From Halobaculum marinum (lineage in GTDB: Archaea; Halobacteriota; Halobacteria; Halobacteriales; Haloferacaceae): DNA of 64,000 nucleotides. Positions 18,883 through 26,446 of this stretch are shown piece by piece. Every line of letters starts with the position of its first letter. Within the stretch, counting starts at the first letter, position 1. The stretch is taken from contig NZ_CP119989.1 in NCBI RefSeq assembly GCF_029338555.1, forward strand, positions 1,984,001 through 2,048,000, given 5' to 3'. Position numbers and translations under genes: made by a program. The notes beneath the pieces are model-generated. The model was not told the DNA's origin. It worked only from the letters and a program-made list of their open reading frames with translations, and made no database searches.

Positions 18883-19206
18883 ATGAACTCGGTGCTCCAC
18901 ATCGCACCGGGCGCCCACGGCGTCGCGTACGCGCTCGTGGTCGCGCTCGGTGGACTCGCCGGTGCCGCCCTGCTGGGACTCGGCATCGCGGCGTTCCTCC
19001 GTCGGCGCTCGCGCTCGTACCTGCTCGTCGCGCTCGCGCTCGGCACGCTCGCCGCGCGGGCGGGACTCGCGGGGGCGACGGCGTTCGGACTCGTGGGCGC
19101 CGAGACGCACCACTTCGGTGAGCACCTCCTCGACGTGGTGATGGCCGGTCTCGTCGTCGCGGCGGTCTACTACGCCCGGTCCGTCCGAACGGAGGCGTCC
19201 TCGTGA
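18883..19206 (+). CDS. Three-span membrane protein of the metal/redox cluster
   Basis: A 107-residue protein with hydrophobic segments at about 14-38, 45-70 and 82-98, and a conserved-looking His cluster ETHHFGEHLLD (about 74-84) before the last span, which could ligate metal or haem. No enzyme motif is seen. Its stop overlaps the GTG start of the regulator gene (GTGA), so the two form an operon, perhaps a membrane sensor or effector with its regulator. The family is uncharacterised. Confidence 0.75.
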   Translation: MNSVLHIAPGAHGVAYALVVALGGLAGAALLGLGIAAFLRRRSRSYLLVALALGTLAARAGLAGATAFGLVGAETHHFGEHLLDVVMAGLVVAAVYYARSVRTEASS

Positions 19207-19721
19207 GCGACCCCGCACGCCCCACGCGCGACCGCCTCGCCGACTACGTCGACGCCCATCCCGGCCTCCACTTCAACGAACTCGTCCGCCGACTCGACCT
19301 CGCGCCCGGCCAGGCGCAGTACCACCTCCGCCGACTCGCCCGCGACGACCGCGTCGTCGGCGAGCGGGTGTCCGGTCGGACGCACTACTTCGACCCCGGG
19401 CTGGACCCGCTCGAACGCCGCCGAATCGCGCTGTTCCGCCGAGAGACCGCCCGTGACGCCGTCGTCGAGTTGCTCGACGGCCCCGCCTCGCCCGCGGCGG
19501 TCGCCGACGCCGTCGGCGTCGCCAGGAGCACGCTCGAACACCACCTCGACGGACTCGTCGCGACGGGCGTCGTCGAGAAGCGGCGTGACAGCGGCGGTCG
19601 CGTCACCCTCGCACTCGTCGACCCCGAGGCGACCGCGCGCTCGCTCGCACGCATCGAGCCGTCGGTGCCCGACCGACTGCTCGACCGATTCACCCGCCTC
19701 GTCGACGCGCTGTTGGAGTAG
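19203..19721 (+). CDS. Double winged-helix transcriptional regulator
   Basis: A 172-residue protein with two winged-helix DNA-binding domains. The first is at about 3-60 (GLHFNELVRRLDLAPGQAQYHLRRLARDDRVV), a HYDTY pair sits on its wing (GRTHYFDP), and the second is at about 78-135 (ASPAAVADAVGVARSTLEHHLDGLVATGVVEKRR). This arrangement is common in haloarchaeal ArsR/MarR-like regulators. It starts with GTG inside the stop of the preceding membrane gene. It is the natural candidate to bind the 20-bp motif found upstream of the peroxidase-like gene (19766) and the P19-like gene (22787, 22807). That link is inference. Confidence 0.88.
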   Translation: MSDPARPTRDRLADYVDAHPGLHFNELVRRLDLAPGQAQYHLRRLARDDRVVGERVSGRTHYFDPGLDPLERRRIALFRRETARDAVVELLDGPASPAAVADAVGVARSTLEHHLDGLVATGVVEKRRDSGGRVTLALVDPEATARSLARIEPSVPDRLLDRFTRLVDALLE

Positions 19722-19765
19722 TCGACGCCGGCCCCGCACCGAGAACAACTTCCCTCTGCGCCTCG

Positions 19766-19785
19766 CGTTCGACGGGCGCACCACA
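19766..19785 (+). promoter_or_regulatory. Shared 20-bp motif, copy 1 (peroxidase-like gene)
   Basis: CGTTCGACGGGCGCACCACA stands immediately before a likely BRE/TATA (ACAACCCCCTTGCC). It matches 17 of 20 positions of the copy at 22807, which is also set directly before a TATA-like element. A candidate operator or activator site for the cluster. Confidence 0.5.
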
Positions 19786-19808
19786 ACCCCCTTGCCCCGC
19801 AGTCGGCT

Positions 19809-21131
19809 ATGTCGAGTATGACCGACGCGGACGCCCTCGACACCGACGGCCTCACAAGACGCGAGGCGCTGAAGGCGGCGGTCGCCGTCGGCGGCGCCGC
19901 AGGCCTGGCCGCCTGCGTCGACCGTCTGGACGGCGCCGACCCCATCCCGGCGGGCGACGGCCCCGCCGCCCACCCCGAACGGCAGTACGCGTGGAACGAG
20001 TTCGTGCGCACCGACGACGCCGGCAACTGGCAACTCCCGACCCACCAGACGCTCCTGTATCTCACGCTCCCGGGCGACGCGCCCCCGACGGAGGCGGAGC
20101 GCGAGACAGTGCGCGGGGCGCTCGACGCGCTCGACGAGGCGTACGCGTGGAGCCACGAGGGGCTCCTCCACTCGGCGGCGTACTCGCCGACGTACTTCGA
20201 GCGGTTCGCCGACCCGCTGGCGGTGCCCGACGACGTGTCGCTCCCCCAGCCGACGCCGCTGGCCGACTACGAGACGCCCGACTTCGACACGCAAGACGTG
20301 CTCGTTCACCTCGCGTCGGACCGTCCCGACGCCGTGCTCGCCGCCGAGCAGGCGCTACTCGGCGAGGCGGACGAGGTGAACGACGTCTCGGTTCCGTCGG
20401 CGCTCACCGACGCGCTCGACCTCGACGCGCGGCGCACCGGCTTCATGGGCGCCGGCATCCCCCACGAGAAGGGCGACGGACTGGAGGGGGTGCCCGAGCC
20501 GAATCCGATCCCCGAGGAGTCCCCGCTGTTCATGGGGTTCGCCGCGGGGTTCCGGCAGAACCAGGCGACGGAGGACTACGTCGCCATCGGCGAGGGGCCG
20601 TTCGCCGAGGGAACGACGAAGTCGGTGGGGAACTGGCGCCAGCGCCTCGCCGACTGGTACGGCGAGCAGGACTTCGACCAGCAGGTGATGGAGATGTTCT
20701 CGCCGGGCCACGCGGAGGAGGGACTGGTCGAAGGCGTCGGGACGAACCTCGGCGACGACTCGCTGATCGACCGATTCGCCGACTCGGTGGTCGCCGACGC
20801 GGCGGAGTACGGTCGCGTGGGCCACGCGCAGAAGGCCGCCCGCGCGAACCGCGACGAGAACGGCGACCCCCTGCTGTTGCGTCGCCACTTCGAGTCGGCC
20901 GACGACGACATCGCCAGCCTCCACTTCCCGTCGCTCCAGCGGTCCATCGACCAGTTCGAGGCCGTCAGGCGTGCGATGAACGGCGTAGACGCGACGGAGG
21001 CGACGCCCGCGGTGCGCCAGCGCGTCAACAACGGCATCCTCGAGTACATCTTCGTCCGTCACCGCGGCTACTTCCTCGTCCCGCCGCGGTCGCTGCGGGC
21101 GCTCCCGACGGCGTCGGGCCAGCAAGGGTGA
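19809..21131 (+). CDS. Tat-exported Dyp-peroxidase-like protein
   Basis: A 440-residue protein with a twin-arginine signal (TRREALKAAVAVGGAAGLAAC, about 15-36), ending in a possible lipobox. It resembles Dyp-type haem peroxidases over the mature region: RRTGFMGAGIPHEK (about 211-223), GFAAGFRQNQA, and the C-terminal block GRVGHAQKAARAN...LLLRRHFES...LHFPSLQRSIDQFEAVRRAMN (about 336-394). The usual distal GxxDG is not evident at the GFMGAG position, so peroxidase activity may be altered. Dyp proteins of the EfeB type work in exported iron handling, which fits the P19-like neighbour. The start may instead be the ATG at 19818. Confidence 0.75.
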   Translation: MSSMTDADALDTDGLTRREALKAAVAVGGAAGLAACVDRLDGADPIPAGDGPAAHPERQYAWNEFVRTDDAGNWQLPTHQTLLYLTLPGDAPPTEAERETVRGALDALDEAYAWSHEGLLHSAAYSPTYFERFADPLAVPDDVSLPQPTPLADYETPDFDTQDVLVHLASDRPDAVLAAEQALLGEADEVNDVSVPSALTDALDLDARRTGFMGAGIPHEKGDGLEGVPEPNPIPEESPLFMGFAAGFRQNQATEDYVAIGEGPFAEGTTKSVGNWRQRLADWYGEQDFDQQVMEMFSPGHAEEGLVEGVGTNLGDDSLIDRFADSVVADAAEYGRVGHAQKAARANRDENGDPLLLRRHFESADDDIASLHFPSLQRSIDQFEAVRRAMNGVDATEATPAVRQRVNNGILEYIFVRHRGYFLVPPRSLRALPTASGQQG

Positions 21132-21149
21132 GAACGGGGGTCGACGGCG

Positions 21150-21434
21150 CTACGGGAGGAACAGGCCGAGGGCGACACCCGCGACCAGCAGCGCGGCGCC
21201 GACGCCCACGCCGACGCTGCGCGCGCGCTCTGTCAGCACCTCCTCTTGGCCCAGCAGCAGCACCCCCGTGAGCACGAGCAGTCCCGCGAGCCCCACTCCC
21301 TGTCCGACGGGCGACACGCCGGCCAGCGGACCGCTCGGCGTCGGCGTCTGGTGGCCAACGTGCGCCAACGCCGTTGACGGCAGCGCGGCACACGCCGCCA
21401 ACGCCGCGACGGCCACGGCACGGATGGACGTCAT
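21150..21434 (-). CDS. Small exported/membrane protein of the metal cluster
   Basis: A 94-residue protein. A signal-like N-terminus (MTSIRAVAVAALAACAALPSTALA) is followed by HVGHQTPTPSGP, whose two His near the predicted mature N-terminus could bind metal. Two further hydrophobic spans (about 43-58 and 75-94) flank QEEVLTERARSVG. Unknown family. It lies between the convergent peroxidase-like gene and the beta-propeller gene, and just 43 bp after the latter on the same strand. Confidence 0.65.
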   Translation of the reverse strand: MTSIRAVAVAALAACAALPSTALAHVGHQTPTPSGPLAGVSPVGQGVGLAGLLVLTGVLLLGQEEVLTERARSVGVGVGAALLVAGVALGLFLP

Positions 21435-21477
21435 TGGTCCCACCTCGTCGCTGCGACGGTAACACGGTTTCGACCGA

Positions 21478-22737
21478 TCATCGAACGCCATCCTCGTCGT
21501 CCTCGTCGTCGAGCGAGACGACGACTCCGTCGCCGTACACCACGAACACTTCGTCGTCGCCGTCGCCGTCGGTGTCGGCGAGCGTCGGATGCGTGAACAC
21601 CGACACGTCGCGCTCGTAGGTGGCGACCACGCGCCCCGACGCCGCGTCGAGGACGTGCACCCGGCCGGCGTTGGTGACCGCGACCACCTCGCGGTCGCCG
21701 TCGCCATCGAGGTCACCGACGGACGCGGGTGGCATCATCTGCGCGTCGCCCGCCGCCACCTCGACGCTCCACTCGGTGTCGCCGGTCGCCCCGTCGAGCG
21801 CCCGAACCTGCTGGTCGCGTGCGGTCACGTACACCTCGGGGTGGCCGTCACCGTCGCCGTCGGCGACCGCCCGGACCGTCGCGTACTCGTCGACCGACCG
21901 CTTCCACACCGTCTCGCCGGTCCGACCGTCGAGTGCGGCGACCGTGCCAGCGGTCGTCGCGACCACGAACTCCGCGGCGCCGTCGCCGGCGACGTTCGCG
22001 GTCCCCGTCCACGACACGGACTCCCCGAACGCGTCGCGCTCCCAGACGATGTCCCCGCCCGCGTCGAACAGTACGACTCGGTCCGTGCCGAGTCCGACGG
22101 CGAACTCGTCGGTGCCGTCGCCGGTGAAGTCACCCACCCCCGGCGGTGCGTAGGCGTTGCCGTCGAGTGCGTGCCGCCACGCGGGGCCGTCGCCGTCGGC
22201 GCGGAACGCGAACACCGTCGCGCCCGCGTCGACGACGAGTGCCTCCCGCTGTCCGTCACCGCCGAGGTCGGCGACGACCGGTCGGGTGTACGCGTAGGTG
22301 TCCAGTGGGAACTGGTTCTCGACCGTCCCCGTCGCGGGGTCGTACACGACTACCTCCTCGGTCGTCGACCCGGCCAACAGCTCCGGGCTGCCGTCGCCGT
22401 CGAAGTCGCCCATGGCTGGGTCGGCCACCGAGTGGAGGGTGCACACCTCCGCGGGGACCGGGTCGCGCCAGCGGGTGTCGCCGGTGGCGCCGTCGAGCGC
22501 GGCCAGCCGGCACTCGTCGCTCCCGCCGGCCCCGCTCACCGGCGCGAACACGTATCCCGCGCCGTCGACGCGACCCGCGGCGGCGGCGTGGTGGTTGGCA
22601 CCGATACTGGTGGCCGTGTCGCTCGTCCACCGCACGGCGAGGTCACCGCTCCCGCCGAGCACGGTGGTCGCGGCGAACCCCCCACCGACGACGACGAGCG
22701 TCACCGCGGCGGCGACCGCGGCGATGCGCATATCCAT
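21478..22737 (-). CDS. PQQ/FG-GAP-type beta-propeller protein, membrane anchored
   Basis: A 419-residue protein with an N-terminal signal anchor (about 3-27) and a repeated propeller. About six or seven repeats alternate calcium-binding-like D.DGDG loops (DFDGDGSPE, DFTGDGTDE, DGDGDGHPE, DLDGDGDRE, DTDGDGDDE) with PQQ-type strands (ALDGATGDTRWR, ALDGRTGETVWK, ALDGATGDTEW). It is exported and probably folded outside the cell, binding Ca2+ or partner proteins; the enzyme active site of PQQ dehydrogenases is not seen. It is divergent from the P19-like gene and probably part of the same metal cluster. Start ATG 22737; an ATG two codons in is possible. Confidence 0.8.
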   Translation of the reverse strand: MDMRIAAVAAAVTLVVVGGGFAATTVLGGSGDLAVRWTSDTATSIGANHHAAAAGRVDGAGYVFAPVSGAGGSDECRLAALDGATGDTRWRDPVPAEVCTLHSVADPAMGDFDGDGSPELLAGSTTEEVVVYDPATGTVENQFPLDTYAYTRPVVADLGGDGQREALVVDAGATVFAFRADGDGPAWRHALDGNAYAPPGVGDFTGDGTDEFAVGLGTDRVVLFDAGGDIVWERDAFGESVSWTGTANVAGDGAAEFVVATTAGTVAALDGRTGETVWKRSVDEYATVRAVADGDGDGHPEVYVTARDQQVRALDGATGDTEWSVEVAAGDAQMMPPASVGDLDGDGDREVVAVTNAGRVHVLDAASGRVVATYERDVSVFTHPTLADTDGDGDDEVFVVYGDGVVVSLDDEDDEDGVR

Positions 22738-22786
22738 CGGTCCCGTTCCAACGCGGACGGTAGTAAGCCCATCCGTCTCGGCCCGC

Positions 22787-22806
22787 CGTTCGACGCGCGT
22801 ACCACC
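22787..22806 (+). promoter_or_regulatory. Shared 20-bp motif, copy 2
   Basis: CGTTCGACGCGCGTACCACC lies directly in front of copy 3 (exact 20-bp tandem). It sits in the 121-bp divergent region between the propeller and P19-like genes and agrees with copy 3 at 16 of 20 positions. Confidence 0.5.
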
Positions 22807-22826
22807 CGTTCGACGGGTGTACCAGA
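22807..22826 (+). promoter_or_regulatory. Shared 20-bp motif, copy 3 (P19-like gene)
   Basis: CGTTCGACGGGTGTACCAGA runs into a likely BRE/TATA (AGAAACCCCTACC) about 27 nt before the ATG at 22859. It shares 17 of 20 bases with copy 1 and has the same placement relative to the TATA element. Confidence 0.5.
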
Positions 22827-22858
22827 AACCCCTACCGTGTCGATCCCCTGCCACAGAT

Positions 22859-23956
22859 ATGGACAGACGCACGTTCCTCCGAACGGCAGGCGCCACGGGT
22901 GCGGTGGCCGGCACCGGCGGCTTCGCGGGCTGTCTCGGGTTCCAACTCTCTTCGAGCGATGGCTTCGCCGGCGAACCGCCCGTCGCGGAGAACCGTCTCG
23001 ACGGCGTGTACTACCCGACCCACATCGAGGGGATGAACATGGCCGGGATGGGGATGGCCGGCGACTACAAGGTCGGCGTGTTCTACTCGTACGCGCACCG
23101 CTTCTGGAACGTCAACGGCGAGTCCGTCGAGCGAACGGACACGACTCCCGAGGACGACGTGCACCTCATGGCGAGCGTCTGGGACCCCGAGACGGGACAG
23201 GTACTCCCCGAGACGGGGCTGTCGGTCGAGGTCGAGAAGGACGGCTCGCTCGTCTCTCAGGAGGTGATCTACCCGATGATCTCCCAGCCGATGGGGGTCC
23301 ACTACGGCGGGAACTTCGCGCTCGACGGCGACGGCACGTACACGGTGACCGTCTCCGTCGGCGGCGTCCGAACCCGGCGGACTGGCGCCTTCCGCGACCG
23401 CTTCGCAGACCCTGCCGACATCCCGGTCGAGATGGAGTTCAGTGCGGCCGCCCGTGACGAAATCTCGTACCGGACACTCGACAACGCGGGCGACGCGGGC
23501 GCCGTCAGCCCGATGGAGATGTCGATGATGCCCGACGCGACCGCGCCGGCGACCGAGGACCTCCCCGGCACCGTGCTCGGCGAGGTGAACAGCAACGACG
23601 CGGTACTGGTCGCGACGGTGCTTGAGGAGTCGCCGGAGGGGGTCGACACACCCGGCCCCTACCTCGCGGTGTCGGCGCGCACGCCGTTCAACCGGATGCT
23701 GATCCCCGCGATGGGGCTGGAGGCGCGGCAGGTCCGCGACGGGGAACGTCTGTTCTCCGGCGAACTCACCCGCACCCTCGACCCGGACCTGTCGTACCAC
23801 TACGGCGCCGCGCTGGCGGATGGCACGCTGGAGTCGGGTGACGAACTGACGCTCGCGCCGACGGTGTGGCCCCAGATCGCCCGCCACGAGGGGTACGAGA
23901 CGGCGTTCGGCGCCCTCATGGGCGGGATGCCCGAGCGGACGCTCACGGTGGAGTAG
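22859..23956 (+). CDS. P19/Tp34-like metal-binding lipoprotein
   Basis: A 365-residue Tat lipoprotein (MDRRTFLRTAGATGAVAGTGG, lipobox FAGC). After the anchor, residues about 50-190 match the P19/Tp34 immunoglobulin-like iron-transport fold: HIEGMNMAGMGMAGDYKVGVF (Met-rich), DDVHLMASVWDPETGQVLPETGLSV, and PMISQPMGVHYGGNFALDGDGTYTVTV. In P19 proteins such Met/His/Asp residues bind Cu and Fe at the cell surface. A second, C-terminal domain (about 225-365) is haloarchaea-like and contains TPFNRMLIPAMGLEAR. No FTR1-type permease is in the window. Together with the Dyp-like protein it suggests extracytoplasmic Fe/Cu handling. Confidence 0.8.
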   Translation: MDRRTFLRTAGATGAVAGTGGFAGCLGFQLSSSDGFAGEPPVAENRLDGVYYPTHIEGMNMAGMGMAGDYKVGVFYSYAHRFWNVNGESVERTDTTPEDDVHLMASVWDPETGQVLPETGLSVEVEKDGSLVSQEVIYPMISQPMGVHYGGNFALDGDGTYTVTVSVGGVRTRRTGAFRDRFADPADIPVEMEFSAAARDEISYRTLDNAGDAGAVSPMEMSMMPDATAPATEDLPGTVLGEVNSNDAVLVATVLEESPEGVDTPGPYLAVSARTPFNRMLIPAMGLEARQVRDGERLFSGELTRTLDPDLSYHYGAALADGTLESGDELTLAPTVWPQIARHEGYETAFGALMGGMPERTLTVE

Positions 23957-23982
23957 GGCCGCCTCTCGCGCGGGCGACCACG

Positions 23983-24129
23983 TCAGTGGAGGAAGAAACT
24001 CAGGAAGTCGAGCACCGGGTCCAGCCAGGGCTGCTCTCGCCGAATCTTGTCGCCCCACGACTGCTGGTGTTCGTCGTCTCCGTCCGCTCCGTCGGCTCCG
24101 TCGCAGTCGTCCGCCCCGTCAGCTGACAC
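23983..24129 (-). CDS. Possible 48-aa protein with GTG start
   Basis: A short frame not overlapping any other gene: an acidic repetitive N-terminus (MSADGADDCDGADGADGDDEH) followed by a Trp- and Phe-rich amphipathic end (SWGDKIRREQPWLDPVLDF, then LSFFLH). CACTTTTGG at 24153-24161 lies about 28 nt before the GTG, the standard leaderless spacing. It sits between trkA and the convergent P19-like gene. No family is recognised; it may be a small membrane-associated protein. Confidence 0.5.
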   Translation of the reverse strand: MSADGADDCDGADGADGDDEHQQSWGDKIRREQPWLDPVLDFLSFFLH

Positions 24130-24180
24130 GACCGGTAGTTCCCGCAGTCACTCCAAAAGTGTTCCGCCCAGCGGAGGCAG

Positions 24181-25518
24181 TTACAGTTTCTGCGTGACCT
24201 CGTCGACGACGCACGTCTCGAAGAAGACGACGACGTGGTCGCCGGGGCGGATCACGGTGTCGCCGCGGGGAGTGACCAGTTCGCCGTCGCGGGTGATCGC
24301 GCCGATGACGAGGCAGTCGGGGAAGTCCTGGATCGACTCCATGATCGGGCGGTTCGCGAGCAGCGACTCCTCGGTCACTTCGATCTCCAGCACCTCCGCG
24401 CGGTCGTCCTCGATGAGCGCGATGTTCTCGGCGCCGCCCTCCCGGGTGAACCGAGATATCTCCTCGGCGACGACCGCGCGCGGGCTGACGCCCACGTCGA
24501 TGCCGACCGTCTCGAACAGGTCGACGTACGCGGTCTGGTCGACGACCGCGACGGTGCGTTCGACGCCGAGGCGCGTGGCGAGCAGACACGACAGGAGGTT
24601 CTTCTCGTCGGAGTCGAGGGCGGCGACGAGCACGTCGGCGTCGCCGATGCGCTCGCGCTCGAGGAAGCCCACGTCCGTCGCGTCAGACTGCATGACGAAC
24701 GTCTCGGGCAACTCCTCGGCGAGCACCCGGGCGCGGTCCTCGTCGCGCTCGATGAGCCGCGGGGTGAAGCCGCGCTCGCCGAGCAGGCGAGCGGTGTGGT
24801 AGCCGATCTCTGAGCCGCCGACGATGACGACCTCCTCGTTCGTGCCGACGTGCTCCTCGGGGGCCACGTCGGCGGCGAATCCGCGGACGCTGCTGGGCGA
24901 GCCGATGACGACCGCCTTGTCGCCCACCTCGATCACCGTCTCGCCGCGAGGGATCACGACCTCCTCGTCGCGCAACAGCGCCGCGAACGTCAGCGAGTCG
25001 AAGCGGTCGGCCTCGCTGACCGTCTGGCCCGCGATGGGGCTGTTCTCGCTCACCTCGAACTCCGCCATCTGCACCTTCCCGTCGGCGAACGGGTCCACGT
25101 CGCGTGCGGCGGGCAGGCCGATGACACGGACGATGGACTCGGCGGTCAGCAGGTTCGTACACACCATGAAGTCGATGCCGAACGCCGACTGCGACCGCTC
25201 CCACGTCCGCAGGTACTCGGTGTTCTTGATGCGGGCGACGGTGAACGAGTCGCTGACGGCCTTCGCCGTCGAGCAGGCGACGATGTTCGTCTCGTCGTTG
25301 TCCGTCGAGGCGACGACCATGTCCGCCTCCTCGACGCCGGCCTCCTCCAGCGTGGAGACGGCGGTGCCGTCGCCGTTCACCGTGAGCACGTCCAGCGAGT
25401 AGGTCAACTCGTCACACCGCTCGGCGTCGCGCTCGACGATCACCACTTCGTGGCTGTTGTCGAGGTCCGCGGCGATACTCTCCCCGACCTGTCCGGCGCC
25501 GATGATCAGTACTCGCAC
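24181..25518 (-). CDS. trkA: Trk potassium uptake regulatory subunit
   Basis: A cytoplasmic gating subunit of the Trk K+ transporter. At 445 residues it holds two RCK modules: N1 with VLIIGAGQVGESIAADL (Rossmann GxGxxG, about 3-18), C1 (about 140-215), N2 with EEVVIVGGSEIGYHTARLL (about 227-245) and C2 (about 370-445, LVTPRGDTVIRPGDHVVVFF). NAD(H) or ATP binding regulates conductance in the family. I start at the GTG at 25518 because the family begins with the first Rossmann strand. The partner trkH is 5.4 kb away on the same strand. Confidence 0.95.
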   Translation of the reverse strand: MRVLIIGAGQVGESIAADLDNSHEVVIVERDAERCDELTYSLDVLTVNGDGTAVSTLEEAGVEEADMVVASTDNDETNIVACSTAKAVSDSFTVARIKNTEYLRTWERSQSAFGIDFMVCTNLLTAESIVRVIGLPAARDVDPFADGKVQMAEFEVSENSPIAGQTVSEADRFDSLTFAALLRDEEVVIPRGETVIEVGDKAVVIGSPSSVRGFAADVAPEEHVGTNEEVVIVGGSEIGYHTARLLGERGFTPRLIERDEDRARVLAEELPETFVMQSDATDVGFLERERIGDADVLVAALDSDEKNLLSCLLATRLGVERTVAVVDQTAYVDLFETVGIDVGVSPRAVVAEEISRFTREGGAENIALIEDDRAEVLEIEVTEESLLANRPIMESIQDFPDCLVIGAITRDGELVTPRGDTVIRPGDHVVVFFETCVVDEVTQKL

Positions 25519-25786
25519 GCCGAAGCCACCCCAATCATGTCCACACGTGTTCGACCGAAGGGAATGAGCGTTCCGGAGTCTGGTGGGGTCGCCCGTCCCC
25601 ACCGCCGACGAGCGACTCGCGCACCTGCGACCGACCGGTACGAACCGCTATCGACGCACGCCACACATCAACTAAACAACGAGTGTGCGAACGAACATCA
25701 GCGACGGTTCCCGACGCCTGCTCGTGGTGGTGGGTGTCGCCGTCCTCGTCGTGACCGGCGGCGTCGAGCGCGGGGTCGGCGACCGA

Positions 25787-26329
25787 CTACAGCGCGTCGC
25801 TGTCCTCGCGCACGTCGAGGCGGACCTCGCGTTCGCGCCCCTCCAGGTCCGCGACGGCGCGGCGGACGACCCGTTCGGCCTCCTCGGTGACGAGACCTTT
25901 CACCTTGTCGAGCACCCAGCCGAACGAGACGAGCGGCGGCAGCGACACCGCCGAGGAGTCCGCCGTGTCGGCGTCGAAGTTGATCTGTAGCGTCACCCGA
26001 CAGCCCTCGGTCGCGTCGTCGGGGGCGTCCGACGGGAGGTCGTCGAACGGCTCGATCACCCAGGCGCCGTGCGCGTGGATGTCCTTGAGCACGCGCCACT
26101 CGATGCGCGTCGGCGGCGTCACCTCGGTCACCTCCGAGCGGGCCGTGTACTTGAGCTTCCACCACGCGAACCGCAGTGCGTACCGCGACCCCGGGCCACC
26201 GTCGCCGTGGGTGCGCGCGACGCGGTCGAGGTACTCGGTGTACCGCTCGTACCGCGGGAAGTCCAAGAGGAACTCGTACGCCTCCTCGGGGGCGACGTAC
26301 ACGTCCGTCGAGACGACGAGCTCGTCCAT
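25787..26329 (-). CDS. SRPBCC (START-like) family protein
   Basis: A 180-residue protein beginning MDELVVSTDVYVAPEEAYEFLLDFPRYERYTEYLDRVART, a classic opening of the coenzyme Q-binding/START-like fold that forms a hydrophobic pocket. Later strands include IEWRVLKDIHAHGAWVIEPF and CRVTLQINFDAD. The C-terminal helix VKGLVTEEAERVVRRAVADLEG closes the pocket. The ligand is unknown. It is divergent from the first iron-binding-protein gene but separated from it by that gene's operators (26392-26443). Confidence 0.88.
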   Translation of the reverse strand: MDELVVSTDVYVAPEEAYEFLLDFPRYERYTEYLDRVARTHGDGGPGSRYALRFAWWKLKYTARSEVTEVTPPTRIEWRVLKDIHAHGAWVIEPFDDLPSDAPDDATEGCRVTLQINFDADTADSSAVSLPPLVSFGWVLDKVKGLVTEEAERVVRRAVADLEGREREVRLDVREDSDAL

Positions 26330-26391
26330 ACCCCGGCATCCGTCGGCGAGGGGGTAAGAGTTCGGGGTGGTCCACCGTGCGCCACCGCGAA

Positions 26392-26443
26392 TTTCGGTTC
26401 GCCTAAACTCCGACAGGCTTAGTACGGTTTAGGCAAGCCGAAA
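26392..26443 (+). promoter_or_regulatory. Paired iron-box operators, SBP1
   Basis: Two 16-bp near-palindromes, TTTCGGTTCGCCTAAA (26392-26407) and TTTAGGCAAGCCGAAA (26428-26443), are 36 bp apart start to start. A TATA-like GCTTAGTA lies between them, and site 2 ends three bases before the ATG. The layout resembles a DtxR/IdeR-type iron box blocking the promoter when iron is abundant. Confidence 0.8.
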
Positions 26444-26446
26444 ACC

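Noticed and set aside
25685-25990. Plus-strand frame with a signal-like N-terminus (RLLVVVGVAVLVVTGG)
   Set aside because: Most of it lies antisense to the SRPBCC gene, and the hydrophobic start is a short accidental stretch; no promoter at the right spacing.
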